Source: Russula earlei (Eukaryota; Basidiomycota; Agaricomycetes; Russulales; Russulaceae). From it: a stretch of 64,000 nucleotides of DNA. Where the stretch lies: assembly GCA_025769875.1 (NCBI GenBank), contig JAGFNK010000296.1:1-64000 (forward strand). The letters are read 5' to 3'. Both the position numbers and the translations under genes were made by a program. The notes below the pieces were generated by a model. That model did no database searches and was not told the DNA's origin. It worked only from the letters and a program-made list of their open reading frames with translations. Positions 11,505 to 22,314 of the stretch are shown here, in pieces (the first letter of the stretch is position 1; every line of letters starts with the position of its first letter).

Positions 11505-11650
11505 TAGTTAAGCTGTCCAATCATCAAACTTTAATTTATCAACTTGCATGGACTTACTCATTCCCTGTCATTTTTCATCATCATATCTGCACTTCCCTCT
11601 CAACCTTCCTTTTTGCTCAAGTACATGTACAATGTAAGCCTTGGTGACCT

Positions 11651-12275
11651 ATACTATCACCTATGGGGAACTCGCCATTCCACTACCATCTCGCCGATTT
11701 CATTTCCCCCTGTATCTGCTCAAACAACCCCATTTAAAACTTTGTAGTTATACTATTGAGTGCCATTGATGTCATTCTAGCAAAGAAAAATGGAAGTCCA
11801 TTGAGTGGTTTTCGAGTAGTATTTTGGCTGGGGGTCACGCCTGCATCACACCTTCTGTCATGGCGGAGTGCGGAGTTTGATTCCAGCTGGGTGATCACCA
11901 TACGCTGACTCGGAGGAGTTGGTCACCACTGCTGTTTTATCCTCTTAATGCCATGTTACAGGTGGTCCAATTGGCCAGCACAAGACCATACGTATGAGCA
12001 GCGGCTACAGGCAGCTATAACAATGATATATATTGATCTTTTACTTTTACTCGTGCAGCACTGGCCCATGATGTGAGCACCGCATTCCGTACATAGCAAG
12101 TCCTGGATTTCACTCAATAATGCTACTCCATTACAACTGTTTTCCCTAGTCCCCAATAAATACATTCATCCCGGGCGGACTTTAATTTGGCATGTGTTAC
12201 ATGTCTGTTACTTTCATGACATTTGTGACTGGTGAGATGGTAGTGGAATGGCGAGTTCCCCATAGGTGATAGTAT
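11651..12275. mobile_element. MITE-2 with 42-bp perfect inverted arms
   Basis: The left arm 11651-11692 (atactatcacctatgggg... to accatctc) is the exact complement of 12234-12275. The 541 bp between is non-coding. No convincing target duplication was found, so the superfamily is open. Confidence 0.78.
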
Positions 12276-12742
12276 GTCAATGTGCAATGCTCAGTTGCAT
12301 TGGTTGCTTGTAATCCCTTTCCTCAGTCTTAGATTGCTTCATCCTGCAGCGTACCATGGTGTACACTGGACTTCACTCATCCCACATGTATAATCCATGC
12401 TCTTACCATGCCTCATCATGCTCTCCAGAACATAACGACTCCATAATATATTTAATCTGCTACTGGAAAGCAGCGCAACCACGTGCAATCCAGTCAGATC
12501 TATGGTGATGATGGAACTGTAGACCAGGGCATACACATCACATGGCATCCACTATACCTCCTCCCTCATGATGTCGTTTTGACACAAGCGGGAACTCGTG
12601 CGAGGTCATGATTCAAGGTGTTGAGATGCCAAGCGCAGCACAACAGAATGGACAGTGCTAGTAACTTGTATGAAGCCTGGGGACACATTCCGGTGTATGG
12701 GACACATGTGTGCACTATCATACACGCCTAGACGTCCCACAT

Positions 12743-12928
12743 AAGAGCAGGACCAGCTGGAACCTGCACCATCATCGATATTGGAAGCAGAGGAAACTAG
12801 TGACCAAGAGCTGGACAATGCGGGAGCCAGAGGGGACTCGGGAGACCTTGAGGAGTCAGATGTTGAAGAATTTTTGTGGGATGAGCTACTGATTGAGGAT
12901 GAGGAGACAATGTATTGGTCTGAGTAGT
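12743..12928 (+). pseudogene. Acidic C-terminal ORF remnant
   Basis: An open frame of about 61 codons ends at TAG 12926-12928 and is rich in Glu/Asp (SDQELDN, LEESDVEEFLWDELL, EDEETMYWSE). A stop lies just upstream at 12740. It looks like the tail of a transposase-type protein and, by position, could be the last trace of an hAT-2 transposase. No family is recognised. Confidence 0.35.
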
Positions 12929-12930
12929 GT

Positions 12931-13745
12931 AGCGCGCCTGTTCGGGGCACGCGGAGTCCATGGGGCTTGATCCGAGGGCGGGTGCGAGCGAAGAGGGACA
13001 GAGAGCAAACAGTTGGCGTGCCCCGGACGCGAACGCTCAGATATGTCGGCGGCGCAGGTAAGGGAGTGCGCATGTGCGTGTGTGTTCTTGAGGGAGAAGA
13101 GGGAGAACTTGAGGGAGTCGAGGTGTTCTTACGCACGCGAGAGGGTTAACGAGGACGCGTAACTGAAGATTCGATTTTCTGAGCTGAGCGCCCCTCTGAA
13201 CAAGATGATAGCTACTGATACTTAAATACAAAAGTGCTATTCTAAAGTCATGTTCTTCCTACTGCGAATCCGCGAGCCCTCGGGTAGGGCGATGGTGACG
13301 ATGACGAACGCGTCATACGGGTCCGTGCGTAGACGTGTGGCGGACGCGAGGATGATGCTTGAGGGACGGTCTTGGAAGGGCGAAAGGGCGCGAGGCGCAG
13401 CTGGACGGCGATGGAGTCGTGTCGTAGGTCGAAGCGTGAGCCGTGCTCCGACTTGAAGACCGAAGGGATGGAGGCGTTGAGCGGCAAGGCGAGTGACGTC
13501 GACGGCGATCGACTTGAGCCGTTGTCGTAGTCTGCTGACATAGAGTGGGCAACGCGGTGGGGATGACGTCGAGAGTGGGAACGCGAGGAAAGGAGAGTGA
13601 GGTGAAAGGAATGACGATAGTGTTGGAAGGAGGGATGTGAGTGGGATGAAAGAGGAAGGGAAAATAATGCGTAGCGCAGGGGATCGCGTGGCGCGCAAGG
13701 GGGCTGGTACAAGTCATGTGGCCAACGGGCTCACATAACCTACGT
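12931..13745 (-). repeat. LTR-like repeat X, copy 1
   Basis: About 800 bp, homologous to 22315-22990 and 59048-59840. Read on the minus strand it runs from tatgtgagcccg, through a pyrimidine-rich stretch and a TATA-like gtatttaagtatcagtagct, to gcgcgctaca. CpG-rich. The long ORFs in it are side effects of composition. No target duplication was found, so calling it an LTR is an inference. Confidence 0.6.
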
Positions 13746-14086
13746 AGCTTAAGTTAGTAGCTTCCCATACTAAACTAACCCTGCCATGTAGTTCGGACGG
13801 GCACCCTTGTTCGGACAGTCACACATGTCACGGGCTTGTTTGTAACTCCGCCAAGCCAAGATGTAACCCCGCTCGGCAATTGCTAAATGTGTGAAATGCA
13901 CGATACTCAGTTGTACCAATTGTATATACATTAGATATAGATATATCAATTAGATGGCCTTTAAGTGTGATATCAATCAAAATGAGTGACTTTGTAAAGT
14001 TATGAGGAAGTGTTTTAATGACTACTGATTAGAATCAAGATTTGGAACTGGCCCGGGAAGATGTGGCCCGGGAAGATGCGGCCCGG

Positions 14087-14261
14087 GTTGATAAGACACA
14101 TATGTGGGGTACTGATGGGCATATTTGAGCCGAACGCCATACGAAATTGAGGCTGTATTTGCATCAGCAGGTTGTAAATGAGTTGGGGAGGGTTCCACAC
14201 AAGATTCTTTGTCTGATGGTGCCTTAGTGATGCTTGTGTCACGAGTGGTGTGATGTGATGA
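14087..14261. other. Pogo 3' region without a gene
   Basis: This is non-coding DNA between the transposase stop (14264) and a short tandem repeat of ggcccgggaagatg-type units at 14047-14086. Nothing else is seen. Confidence 0.5.
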
Positions 14262-17200
14262 TCAAGTGAATAACCCAGAAAACCGTGGATTGATCTGAAG
14301 ATCTGGGTGTTGATCAAAGTGACCCTTGATGTGAGATAGTATTTCTGCATTTGTACCTTTATCTGACAGCCCGAGAGCAAGGGCAAGTGCTCGGAGATCA
14401 TCCTTCTTATTGTCAAGACTCACTGTTGAACTATCCAGTTCAAGAGCGAGGGATAAGCTCGAAGACGAGTCGATAGACGTCCAAGACCGCGTGGGCGAGG
14501 AGTAGAACCCAGAGGAGCAACAAATACCAGAGAGGTATTGTTACTGTGAGAGTAGAACAATTACGCAGGGAAGAGGCCAGGATAGTCACAAGGGGATGGT
14601 CCTTAAAGGAGTATCCCAGGAATGGAGAGTGCCGTAAACAAATGGACAGTCTGAGGACTGTCCGCTACTTTATTGAGCGCTTATATACTACAAGAGAGCT
14701 GCTAAATAGGGAACAAGTCATAACCTTGTTATCAAGCACAATAGAGTGATGAGTAAGAAGTCGGAGGACGCTTACTGAGCATGCTCAGTCATGCTCAGTA
14801 AGCTGCTGAGTAAGAAGCTTCTCTTGATGAGTAAGAGCTTCCTTTGTCCACGTGTTCACTGTTTTAGTACACGTGCAAGCACCTGATTCATTTCTTGTTA
14901 GTTAGTTTAGGGCCGGTCATTTGAGGACTTGTAGTTTGGTTATGGAATAGTGTTATCTTATAAGGCCCTTATATAGTTCTATTAGGGTCCTTAGAGTCGA
15001 CCCTAATACTTCTATTAAGGTCCTTAGTGTTGCCTTATAGTTCGTTCTATAGTTATTAGAGTCGGTCTAATAACGCGTTGTTGGGCCTTTGATACTAGGT
15101 TAGTACCTATTGTAGAGTTCCTAGGGTCGTTCCAAAGGGTCCTTAGGAAGGCTCTAATACTGTCCTTAGTTGCTAGAAGGGTTGTCTTTAAGTGGGGCTT
15201 GCTGTATGTCGATTGTGCTGAGAATCGCTCGCGCAACAATGCGCGCGCGATATTGTGGACACCTCTACTCACCCCTTTTGCTCGTGTGAACAGGGTGGCA
15301 TCATAGAGGCTGGGTTTCCTCCTATAAGGAAGGGTCCTTCAAGGGCCCTCTCCGGGGAATGGTTCATGACACTTATAAGAAGCCAGCCATCCTTTAAATG
15401 ATCGATTTGAAGCATCATGCACAACTTGAAGTTCATGTTGTGCCTGCTCAGCCTCTCGTTTCTGGTGCTTCTCAGCAGCAATGTGTTCACGTTCAGCTCT
15501 CTCAGCATCCTCCTTCTCAAATTCAGCACGGAGTCCTCTTGATGTTACAAAGCGTGCCTTGATCTTTGTTGATCCACGCTGCTTCCTTTTCTGTACATTG
15601 TCCAGCTGCACCCTGACAAACTGCAGCTCTCGGTTGATTGAGGTGCAGTGTGCATTTGCTGCACTAAGCTGGGAGATGGTATGACCAAGGGCTTGCTGGG
15701 TGTTGAGGAGCTGTGTCCGGACCAGCCTTAGTTTTGTTAAGAGATCCTTGTGAGATAGTGATCTATCTTCATCAAATGAAATGATTTTTGGAGTTATCAG
15801 TGCTTTGATCGCAAGATCAGCTGTTGTAGAGCGTGTTATATGATGTGCTTCTGACTCCAGATTGGCTAAGGCGATCATGAATCCAGAAGCAGCATCTCTA
15901 GGCTCCACATCTGTCGCTTCAACTGGCAGATCAGATTGTGGAGGATCATCAGCTGATTCCACAAGATCTGGATCCAATGCATTCATATCTTGGTCACTGT
16001 CACCAGGATCAGAGTAATCTGAGTCCGATCTTGGGCACCAATCATTATCTGAGGGATCTATTGGGTCGGATGAGGGGAATTCGGATGGGAATGATGTGGG
16101 TACATGTGAGATTGTGGATGAGGCTTGACTCAGAGCGAAATCTTCCTCAGTGAAGACTGCATGGTTGACAGGGTAGAGGCCAGTTGCTCTAAATGCTGAA
16201 GGGATGAGATCTTTGGTGAAGGCACCCCTAGTACCATGGATATATGCAGGAATCACTGTAAACCGATTGATCAGAATTCCATGCCTGGCATAATCAGCAC
16301 AAGTGTCCTGCCATTTGCGATCAACAGATGCAAAGATCTTCACATCTAATGGCTGGCATTTATGTGTGGTCTTGGCAGGAAAGCAGAATATGATTATTTC
16401 AATGTTTTCCTGGTCAAGATGTTTGTAGATCATCTGCTTTATTTGGGGCATTTCATGTGTATGATGTCCATCCATTGTGAGGACAATGGGCTTTGTATTG
16501 TCCACTTGATGTGCCTTTGCATATGGGATAAAGACCTGGCAGATCCAATTTTCGCAATTGAAGGCATCAGTCCATCCTGATTTGGACACATAGAGACTTG
16601 ATTGATCATCAGAAACTAATACACATGACCAACTGATAAGGCACATACCTGCCCCACTCATCATCCCAAAGATAGTGTCTCATGTCAGGCATGCAGCCAT
16701 CTTGGAGACAGAATGATGGTGGAACCACCTCTCCAGCAGCTGAAACACATTCAATAACTGTAACCAGCTCCAGATTATCGCTCTGGAGGCGATATTTAGT
16801 CTGCTGGCTCTTGAGATAGTAGTACTTCCTTCCACTCTTTTTTCAACCACCTCCCATTTGTATCCCCTTCTCATCCATATTCCAGATGTGTTCTGGGGGG
16901 ATCCCACCAGGGAAACTTGCATGGAGCCCTTCTAGCTTCTTGAAGTAGTCACCAATGACTGTTTTATTGAAGTTCTTGGCACGTTTTGGATCAAGTCGTA
17001 CAGGCTTTGCAGAGCACAGATCTGGATGTCATTTGGCTAGGTTTCTGTGCCATCTCTTTGACACATTCTTGTCCAAGATCGCAGAAGCCTCTGCTTGGAT
17101 CTCCTTTGCAGTATAAGGCGCACCCATTGATGCTCGTTGCTTGACCCAATGGATAAGTGCTGCTTCTTGTGGAGCATCAAGCAGTTGCCTTTTGGCAGCT

Positions 17201-17453
17201 CCTTCAGCATAACTTGCATGGCGGCCCTTAGCACGATCTGTCAGAGTTGAGAGTGGGATCTAGGTTGCCTGTTAAGTAGAAGTGATGTGAATGTTCCAGT
17301 GCAACTTACTCCTGTGTCCCTTGCAGCAGCTCTGAATGATTTATATCTCCCTGAGTTGATGCTTTGGATCACTGCTTGAATGTTGTTTTCATAGTTTGGG
17401 TCATTTGTATGCTTATCTTGCTGGTGTGTTGTCTTCTGTCTCACAGGTGGCAT
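14262..17453 (-). pseudogene. Pogo/Tigger-like DDE transposase with C-terminal SAP-like domain
   Basis: This would bind the element's ends and cut and paste it. The minus-strand ATG at 17453 starts MPPVRQKTT and a psq/CENP-B-type helix-turn-helix (FRAAARDTGVS). The middle part (17235-16665) is frameshifted but keeps WNMDEKG near 16877, the first catalytic Asp. The long intact piece 16664-15372 carries the second (LTMDGHHTHE) and third (HKCQPLDV) acidic motifs, then an acidic linker and a coiled-coil-like region (LQFVRVQLDN, EREHIAAEKHQKREAEQ). The frame is interrupted after GWLASYK by the F2 solo LTR. Past it, 14410-14262 continues in frame as a SAP-like motif (LRALALALGLSDKGTNAEIL) to TGA at 14262-14264. 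Frameshifts and the insert make it inactive. Confidence 0.85.
14411..15371. mobile_element. Solo LTR, family F2, TSD cttat
   Basis: 961 bp, TGTCAAGAC...CATGACA, flanked by cttat at 14406-14410 and 15372-15376. It shares its length and most of its sequence with 51578-52543 and 62103-63060. The short ORF common to all three copies is not supported as a gene. This copy keeps the most CpG of the three. Confidence 0.95.
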
Positions 17454-17874
17454 GGTTTAACAGTCAACAGAGACGCGACGTGATATGCGAACTCCATTCG
17501 CGCTAGTGCACTAGCGTGTTGTGTCGCATTGTGCTACTATAAATGCGTACAGTATGTGTGCTGCTATAGATAAGATGTCATTAAGTAATTGGTCATTTCC
17601 TTTTATGTCTATAGCTTGCCGTGATCACCAGATCCATATCTAACCTATTTTGGAACCATAGAAACTCCGATGCGGCATTGGACAGCAGGCGTGACCGACT
17701 GCTATTTTTTTGATCTCAACGAACCACAAAGGCTTTCAGCAAAAAAATATATTGGATACATTAAGATACAGTATAGTAAGTGCTATGAGAAGTTTTATGC
17801 TGATTGAGCTTGAATCGAGGGAGAGATCTCAAGTGTCCAAACAAGGGTACCCGTCCAAACTACATGGCAGGGTT

Positions 17875-18511
17875 TGTTATGGCGTTGCGGCCATAAGAGC
17901 GTTAGCTCAAGGTTCAGTGGGGCCAAGTCCCTGTGACTTGGTTCAAGGGTTCAATGTGGCCGGCTCAAGGAGACCGGATCAGAGGTTTAGCGTCTCAAGG
18001 CTGAGTCAGACAATGACTCAGTCCACAGACAGAGTCGATCTTCTGGTTTCACAGAAGAGGAGGATGATGAGAGAGAGGCAGAGGAAGAAAAGGAACACAA
18101 GGGTTCCCTGAGGTGTGTTCAAGGCAAGCAAGGTGTAAGCCAGCACAATGCAAGTTGTGATTGAGAGACAGTTTTACAGGGCAAAGGGATGCGACAGGAA
18201 ATGGGACAAAGCTAAGCTTGGGGCATTCCCCAGCTTCTACAGGCGCTTAAATACTGTATGTAGCGAGGCTGTACAGTACTATAAGCAGAACAATAGATAA
18301 AGGTGAGCCAATAGCAAAGATAACTCAACAATAGGTGAAACATGATAAGTGAAACACAATAGGTGAAACACAATAGGTGAAACACAATAAGTGAAACAGT
18401 AAGGGACCATCAACATCAAGGGATGAAATGGTAACCAAGGGAAAGAGGGTGGTAAGGGGGAACAATAACAAGAGAATAATGGGTGAACCAACAAGGGGGT
18501 AAATTACAACA
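17875..18511. mobile_element. Solo LTR, family F1, TSD gggtt
   Basis: 637 bp from TGTTATGGC to TTACAACA, flanked by gggtt at 17870-17874 and 18512-18516. It is homologous to 8368-8968. It interrupts the right terminal repeat of the pogo element, so it is younger than that element. Confidence 0.92.
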
Positions 18512-18706
18512 GGGTTAGTATTATCATCAGCAGCCAACCTGAAGCAACAAAAAATGTTACGTACAAAAGCCGTGGCCTAGGCCAGGTCAAGCCGGAGTCA
18601 AGCCCTAGTTGATGGCTTTGGCCCGGCCTGGGGTTTTAGAAAGCCAAAGCCACCTCGGGCCAAGCCAAAGCCAGGGCTTTCAGGCCAGAACATCCCTAAT
18701 CTCAGA

Positions 18707-18870
18707 ATTAGAATTTTCTGCGAGTGACAGGAGTGACAGGCATGATGTAAGTGATATGATGTATATAGTAATCATCACTTTCACCCCCAGGTTGAAAGAA
18801 ATTTCAATATTTATTGTTCTGCCCCTACACTGTCTGACTTCTGGGTACATGAGCTGGACAGTAGAAGGAT
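18707..18870. repeat. Harbinger-type repeat remnant followed by partial MITE-1
   Basis: 18714-18770 (gagtgacaggagtgacagg... gatgtaagtgatatgatgtata) continues the terminal-repeat fragment cut at 10807. 18776-18870 matches the left part of MITE-1 in inverted orientation (cacccccaggttgaaa... atttattgtt). Confidence 0.65.
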
Positions 18871-18931
18871 ATGGCCCGGGCCATATGGTCCGCCCGGGCA
18901 GTTTGAGCTGAAGACGCGACTCGGCTGTGGC

Positions 18932-19298
18932 TCAATCGTGCTTCGGATCGGGCCGGAGCCACGGAAAGGGATTATACCTCCCCTCCCCATATTCCCTCAA
19001 TAAGTGCTCATGAGCCATCTGTCTCCTCCATCTCTTCTCATTTTCTTGGGCGGCTCTGAGGGAAGCATCTGTCGGCTGGTTGGTTGTTGTATATGACGGC
19101 GGGTGATCATGTGGAATTAAGCCCGATGATGACTGCCCCACCCCTTGATGGTTCTGACTGGAATTCCCATCTCTGCGAGGTAAAGTCAAGTTCAGGGGAG
19201 AAAGAGAGCCGAAGGAGATCGGCATACCCTGCAGGAAGCCCGAACGATGGTGCGATGCCTATGGCTAGACAGAATACGGAAAAAACATAGATGCGCAT
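18932..19298 (-). CDS. SSP-1: predicted small secreted protein, one intron
   Basis: Two exons: 19298-19228 (71 nt) and 19172-18932 (241 nt), split by a 55-nt GT..AG intron in phase 2; together 104 codons including stop. Exon 1 is almost entirely a signal peptide, MRIYVFSVFCLAIGIAPSFG, with cleavage likely around GLPA. The mature part of about 80 residues has no Cys, a Ser/Gln/Pro-rich start (GLIPHDHPPSYTTT), then a charged stretch ending in EYGEGRYNPFPW. SSP-2 at 39.9-40.3 kb has the same start, intron position and upstream DNA. The matching exon arithmetic in both copies is the main support. Function unknown; secretion is predicted only from the N-terminus. Confidence 0.72.
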
Positions 19299-19783
19299 TG
19301 GCCGAAGTATGAAAGAGATAGCAGCGTGAAATATTGCTAGTAACCAGTACCTGCTGGTATATAGTGGAGTGGGAGCGCTTCTGGAGGGCATTGTGACTGC
19401 CGCAGGCGTTGGATTTATACTATGATACTGTTGTGAGACCGCCTGTTACCACAGATGCGGTCGGGTGCAAAGGGTTTGATAACCCCAAGAATGATGGGCA
19501 TCAACACAAATTGAGATTGGGGCTTTTATGCCACCAGGTTTCAGTTTATACTTTTGATGTTGAGATAGATGGCACAGGTTATGTGATAACAATAAGATCC
19601 TTAACAAACTAGAGAGGTGGGAGAGTGGAGCCCGCTAGCTCAACCCTCCCTGACAAGTCAGAGGTAATGATACACGGCCACGTGATATTCAGGAAAAAAG
19701 TGTCGATGTACACATTGTGACGCATCACATGATTTGTAATGGGTACTTGTTGATCGTGTCTCAGCCATTCCCGCCGGGCGATA
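19299..19783 (-). promoter_or_regulatory. Conserved upstream region of SSP-1
   Basis: About 270 bp upstream of the SSP-1 start (19299-19565) is conserved upstream of SSP-2 (40289-40590). It includes a palindromic taaccagtacctgctggtat and cacaaattgagat. SSP-2 has about 36 bp more between the start codon and the shared block. The rest up to 19783 holds nothing recognised. Confidence 0.5.
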
Positions 19784-20172
19784 ATGGCGGACAGACGGTT
19801 CGCGTCGACATTGCTACTCTCATTTTTGTGCGCACCGCTGCTCAAGCAGCACATCCTTCACACCCTGTCCATGACAAATGAGGAGCTCGCCTCGCTCGAG
19901 CCGATCATCGCACAGGCTTGGGACCAGTGGGATCACCAGGTACGTCCTCCGCCACGCTGCATGACCCGTCAAATCCTCACCTTCCCCCCCGGCCTCTGCA
20001 GCGTCGATTACACTATGCTCAACAAGCACAAGTCGCTGGGCAGGGGAAAACCTCCCGATGGTCAACCGCTCGGGGAGGTGGCCCCTCCCCCGCCGCCGCA
20101 CACATACACAGCCGCGGTCGAGTTGGGCGACGCACAGACGACAGCACAGCCCTTTTTCCCGCCGTATCCTAA
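19784..20172 (+). CDS. Hypothetical protein, possible two-exon gene
   Basis: Exon 1, 19784-19939, encodes MADRRFASTLLLSFLCAPLL...TNEELASLEPIIAQAWDQW. A GT..AG segment of 62 nt (19940-20001) could be an intron. Exon 2, 20002-20172, then reads RRLHYAQQAQVAGQGKT and ends after 57 codons. The predicted protein has 108 residues and no family I recognise. The hydrophobic LLLSFLCAPLL near the start could be a weak signal sequence. Without removal of the intron the frame also stays open as a Pro/Ser/Ala-rich reading, so the model is uncertain. Confidence 0.33.
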
Positions 20173-21394
20173 CCAACATTCGACGCCACAAGAAAACGAT
20201 TTCCGCGCATGCTTTCATCGCTCGCTCGTCGCGCCGTCCCTTTGCCTCATGTTTCTTTGCCCACCGTTCCGATGTCACTACCGGAGTCTCATTCCCGCTA
20301 GCAGTTGTCTCACCTCAAGCTGCCTCAGTTCCAGCTTCGCCCGCCACCCTGCCACCTCAGTTTCTGGCCCTCTCACCGTCTCAGCCTCGCCCCCCACTAC
20401 CATAGCTTCACCCTCTCCAGTCACAGTCTTGCCGACCGCCGCCTCCTTGTTGCCCACTGTCGCCCTCTCAGCCCCCATTCCATAGTCGCCCCCACGTCAT
20501 TAGCGCCTGCCTCAATCGTCGTACCTGCTCCATCTTCCACCTCCTCTGCTCCATATCCAGTCACCGCAGGTTCAGCGTCACTCACCGCTGTCGCCCCAGC
20601 TCCGTTCCATGTCTCCGTCTTGGTCTCACCCTCAGCCACCGTCTCAGCGTCAGCCGCCACCGTAGTTCTAGTTTCGCGCGATACCAGCATCGCAGCACCG
20701 TTGCTGTCCAAGGAGATCAAGATGGTCCAGACCCGAGCCAAGCCAGGCGCCGCCACAGAGGAGCAGACGCTGCCACCACACCGCCAACCAAGGAGACGCC
20801 GCTGATGCCAGCAGCACGCCACACGCGGCGTTTCACATCGTCTCCCCTTCCACTCGCGCGCTCACACATGCCATCACCACCTGCAGTGGAGGAAGCCCCT
20901 TCATGGCTATCGCAATGCGCTGGCACTAGCAACGCACAAGCCGACCACACCCTCCACCTCCGTCAACAATGCTATGCTGCCTTCCGCAGGGGTCACCACT
21001 CAATGCAACAAAGCCAATGGTGCGCCGGCGACTGCAGAAGCAGAGGCAGCAGCTATGTGTTGCACCACCACAAGGCACGACGACAGAATGGAGCACGCAC
21101 ATGTGCACGCCTTGCCTCTCTCCACTACTGGCTGGTCAACACTCATGCCACCCAGTCCCGCCTTCTTGCCACACGCACCAGCATGCGATGACCTCGAGCG
21201 CTCCATCATCCCCCTTTTTGGAGCCAGCAGTTCAAGCCTGCTCAGTCTGTCAGTCGCAAGCTCACTTTCTTCTTGCACGATGGAGGACCTCAGGACAGCT
21301 GCAGCTATGACGACACCACACGGGCAAATGGCTGAAAACTCCACTCTCCACAGTTTGACTGGGGACAGTCAAAATTTCATGCCCTTGGGTGGGA
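20173..21394. other. CpG-rich, low-complexity region, no gene assigned
   Basis: C-rich DNA gives long Pro/Ser/Ala/Thr-rich frames on both strands (up to about 260 codons). None has a recognisable domain, so I treat them as composition effects. CpG is plentiful, unlike in the old transposons around it. Confidence 0.4.
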
Positions 21395-22314
21395 GATGTA
21401 TAGTGGATTGTGGCTGGCGACGGAATTCGCTCTTACAAGGGTACATCATCGCCCCCATCGTGCGTCCTGTCACCTCCAGGTTGCCCTCGCGTCACCTCCC
21501 TCACGTCTCTCGACCACGTTCTCAAGGGCTCGCCACCACCAATCGCCACGTGCCAGCGCAGCCACCAGAGACGACGCCTCGACGCCTCGTGTCGTCCGGT
21601 CTGACCCCTTCCACTTACTTGGATTTCCTTTCATATGCCTGCCTGTCTTTCAGGCCTTTCCTGTCCCTTGGTTCCTCTCTTGTATATAAAACCATATCTC
21701 GAATACAGGGAGTGGCCCTCTTGTTCCCTTCTTTGTATGTGCCCGAGCGGATCTGACTGAACGAATGCACGCAAACGTCGTCTCCTGCGTGCCCGCTGGG
21801 TATCAAGTCACTCGAATGTTCCTGTAATCAGGGATTCTTGCGCTTGACCAGCGTGAGTTTTTATTTTCATTTTTGCGCGTTCTCTCTCATTATCTTTCCC
21901 CTCTTCCTTCTCTCCAGTGCAACAGCCCATTGTCCCATTTCACAAGCCTCTCTTCACAGTGACACGGCATGGCCTAGACGCGGCGATGACGCTGCCCCCT
22001 CCCCTCCTGCCCCAATTTCTGCCGCGCGCGACATGTGTTTCCCTTCGTTTTCCCCCTCCATTTTCTCTTTTTTTTTACTTTCGTTTTCCTCTCAAGCAGC
22101 GGTGGCGACGACGATGTTACTGTCACAGCAGCAACCTCAACGCGATGGCCATGACCACGACCGCGACCATGGAATGGCACAAGCACCACGAGTTTTCCCG
22201 CGTGCAGTCATTCTCGCATGTTGACCAGGTGCGTTTTTCATCTACATTTTTCGCGGGTTCTCATCCTATCTCGCCTCCCCTTTCCTCCTTCCTCCAGATG
22301 ATGATATTTGATAT
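21395..22314 (+). other. Promoter-like segment and intron-like tracts, gene not resolved
   Basis: A TATA box (gtatataaaacc) lies near 21682, with a transcription-like leader after it. Two pyrimidine-rich GT..AG tracts (about 21850-21917 and 22228-22299) have basidiomycete intron form, ending in ctctccag and cctccag. The stretches between them give no protein I recognise. It may be the 5' part of an unrecognised gene or an old LTR leader. Confidence 0.28.

Larger units (their letters stand above)
13774..18519 (-). mobile_element. Pogo-type DNA transposon with two nested solo LTRs
   Basis: The terminal inverted repeats are 13774-13818 (actaaccctgccatgtag..., containing ttcggac) and the near-complement 17834-17874 plus 18517-18519. 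The right repeat is itself split by the F1 solo LTR at 17875-18511. A second solo LTR (14411-15371) sits in the transposase C-terminus. Without both inserts and their duplications the element would be about 3.1 kb. It encodes a DDE transposase with HTH and SAP-like ends. Flanking dinucleotides are too degraded to prove a TA duplication. Confidence 0.85.
10808..18698. mobile_element. Probable hAT transposon shell (hAT-2) with nested insertions
   Basis: The left end is TAGGGATGTGC followed by ggcc/agcc-rich subterminal repeats (10808-10925). The right end is the same in inverted form (18550-18698, ...aacatcccta). This matches the terminus style of hAT-1 (TAGTGATGTGC plus GGCTCGG-type repeats). 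The 8-bp flanks are atttcagg and atctcaga, 6 of 8 alike, differing only by transitions. Both flanks continue in the same Harbinger-type repeat, which supports one insertion event. Inside are a 554-bp MITE, a foldback MITE, an acidic ORF end, an LTR-like repeat and the pogo element. Confidence 0.6.

Noticed and set aside
11828..11905. tRNA-like stretch with a B-box-like gtttgattcc
   Set aside because: No acceptor stem, no matching T-stem pairs and no A-box at the right distance; it lies inside MITE-2.
12606..13136. 176-codon minus-strand ORF rich in Ser/Pro
   Set aside because: It crosses the edge of repeat X and is explained by CpG-rich pyrimidine composition; no domain.
13237..13717. Overlapping minus-strand ORFs of 134-154 codons
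   Set aside because: Three frames are open over the same bases inside repeat X, a sign of composition rather than coding.
14546..14749. Short ORF present in all three F2 solo LTRs
   Set aside because: Conserved only because the LTR is repeated; similar TAA-poor LTR sequence explains it, and no domain is seen.
20278..21756. Several long ORFs (up to 260 codons) on both strands
   Set aside because: Low-complexity Pro/Ser/Ala/Thr readings in C-rich DNA with no recognised motif.
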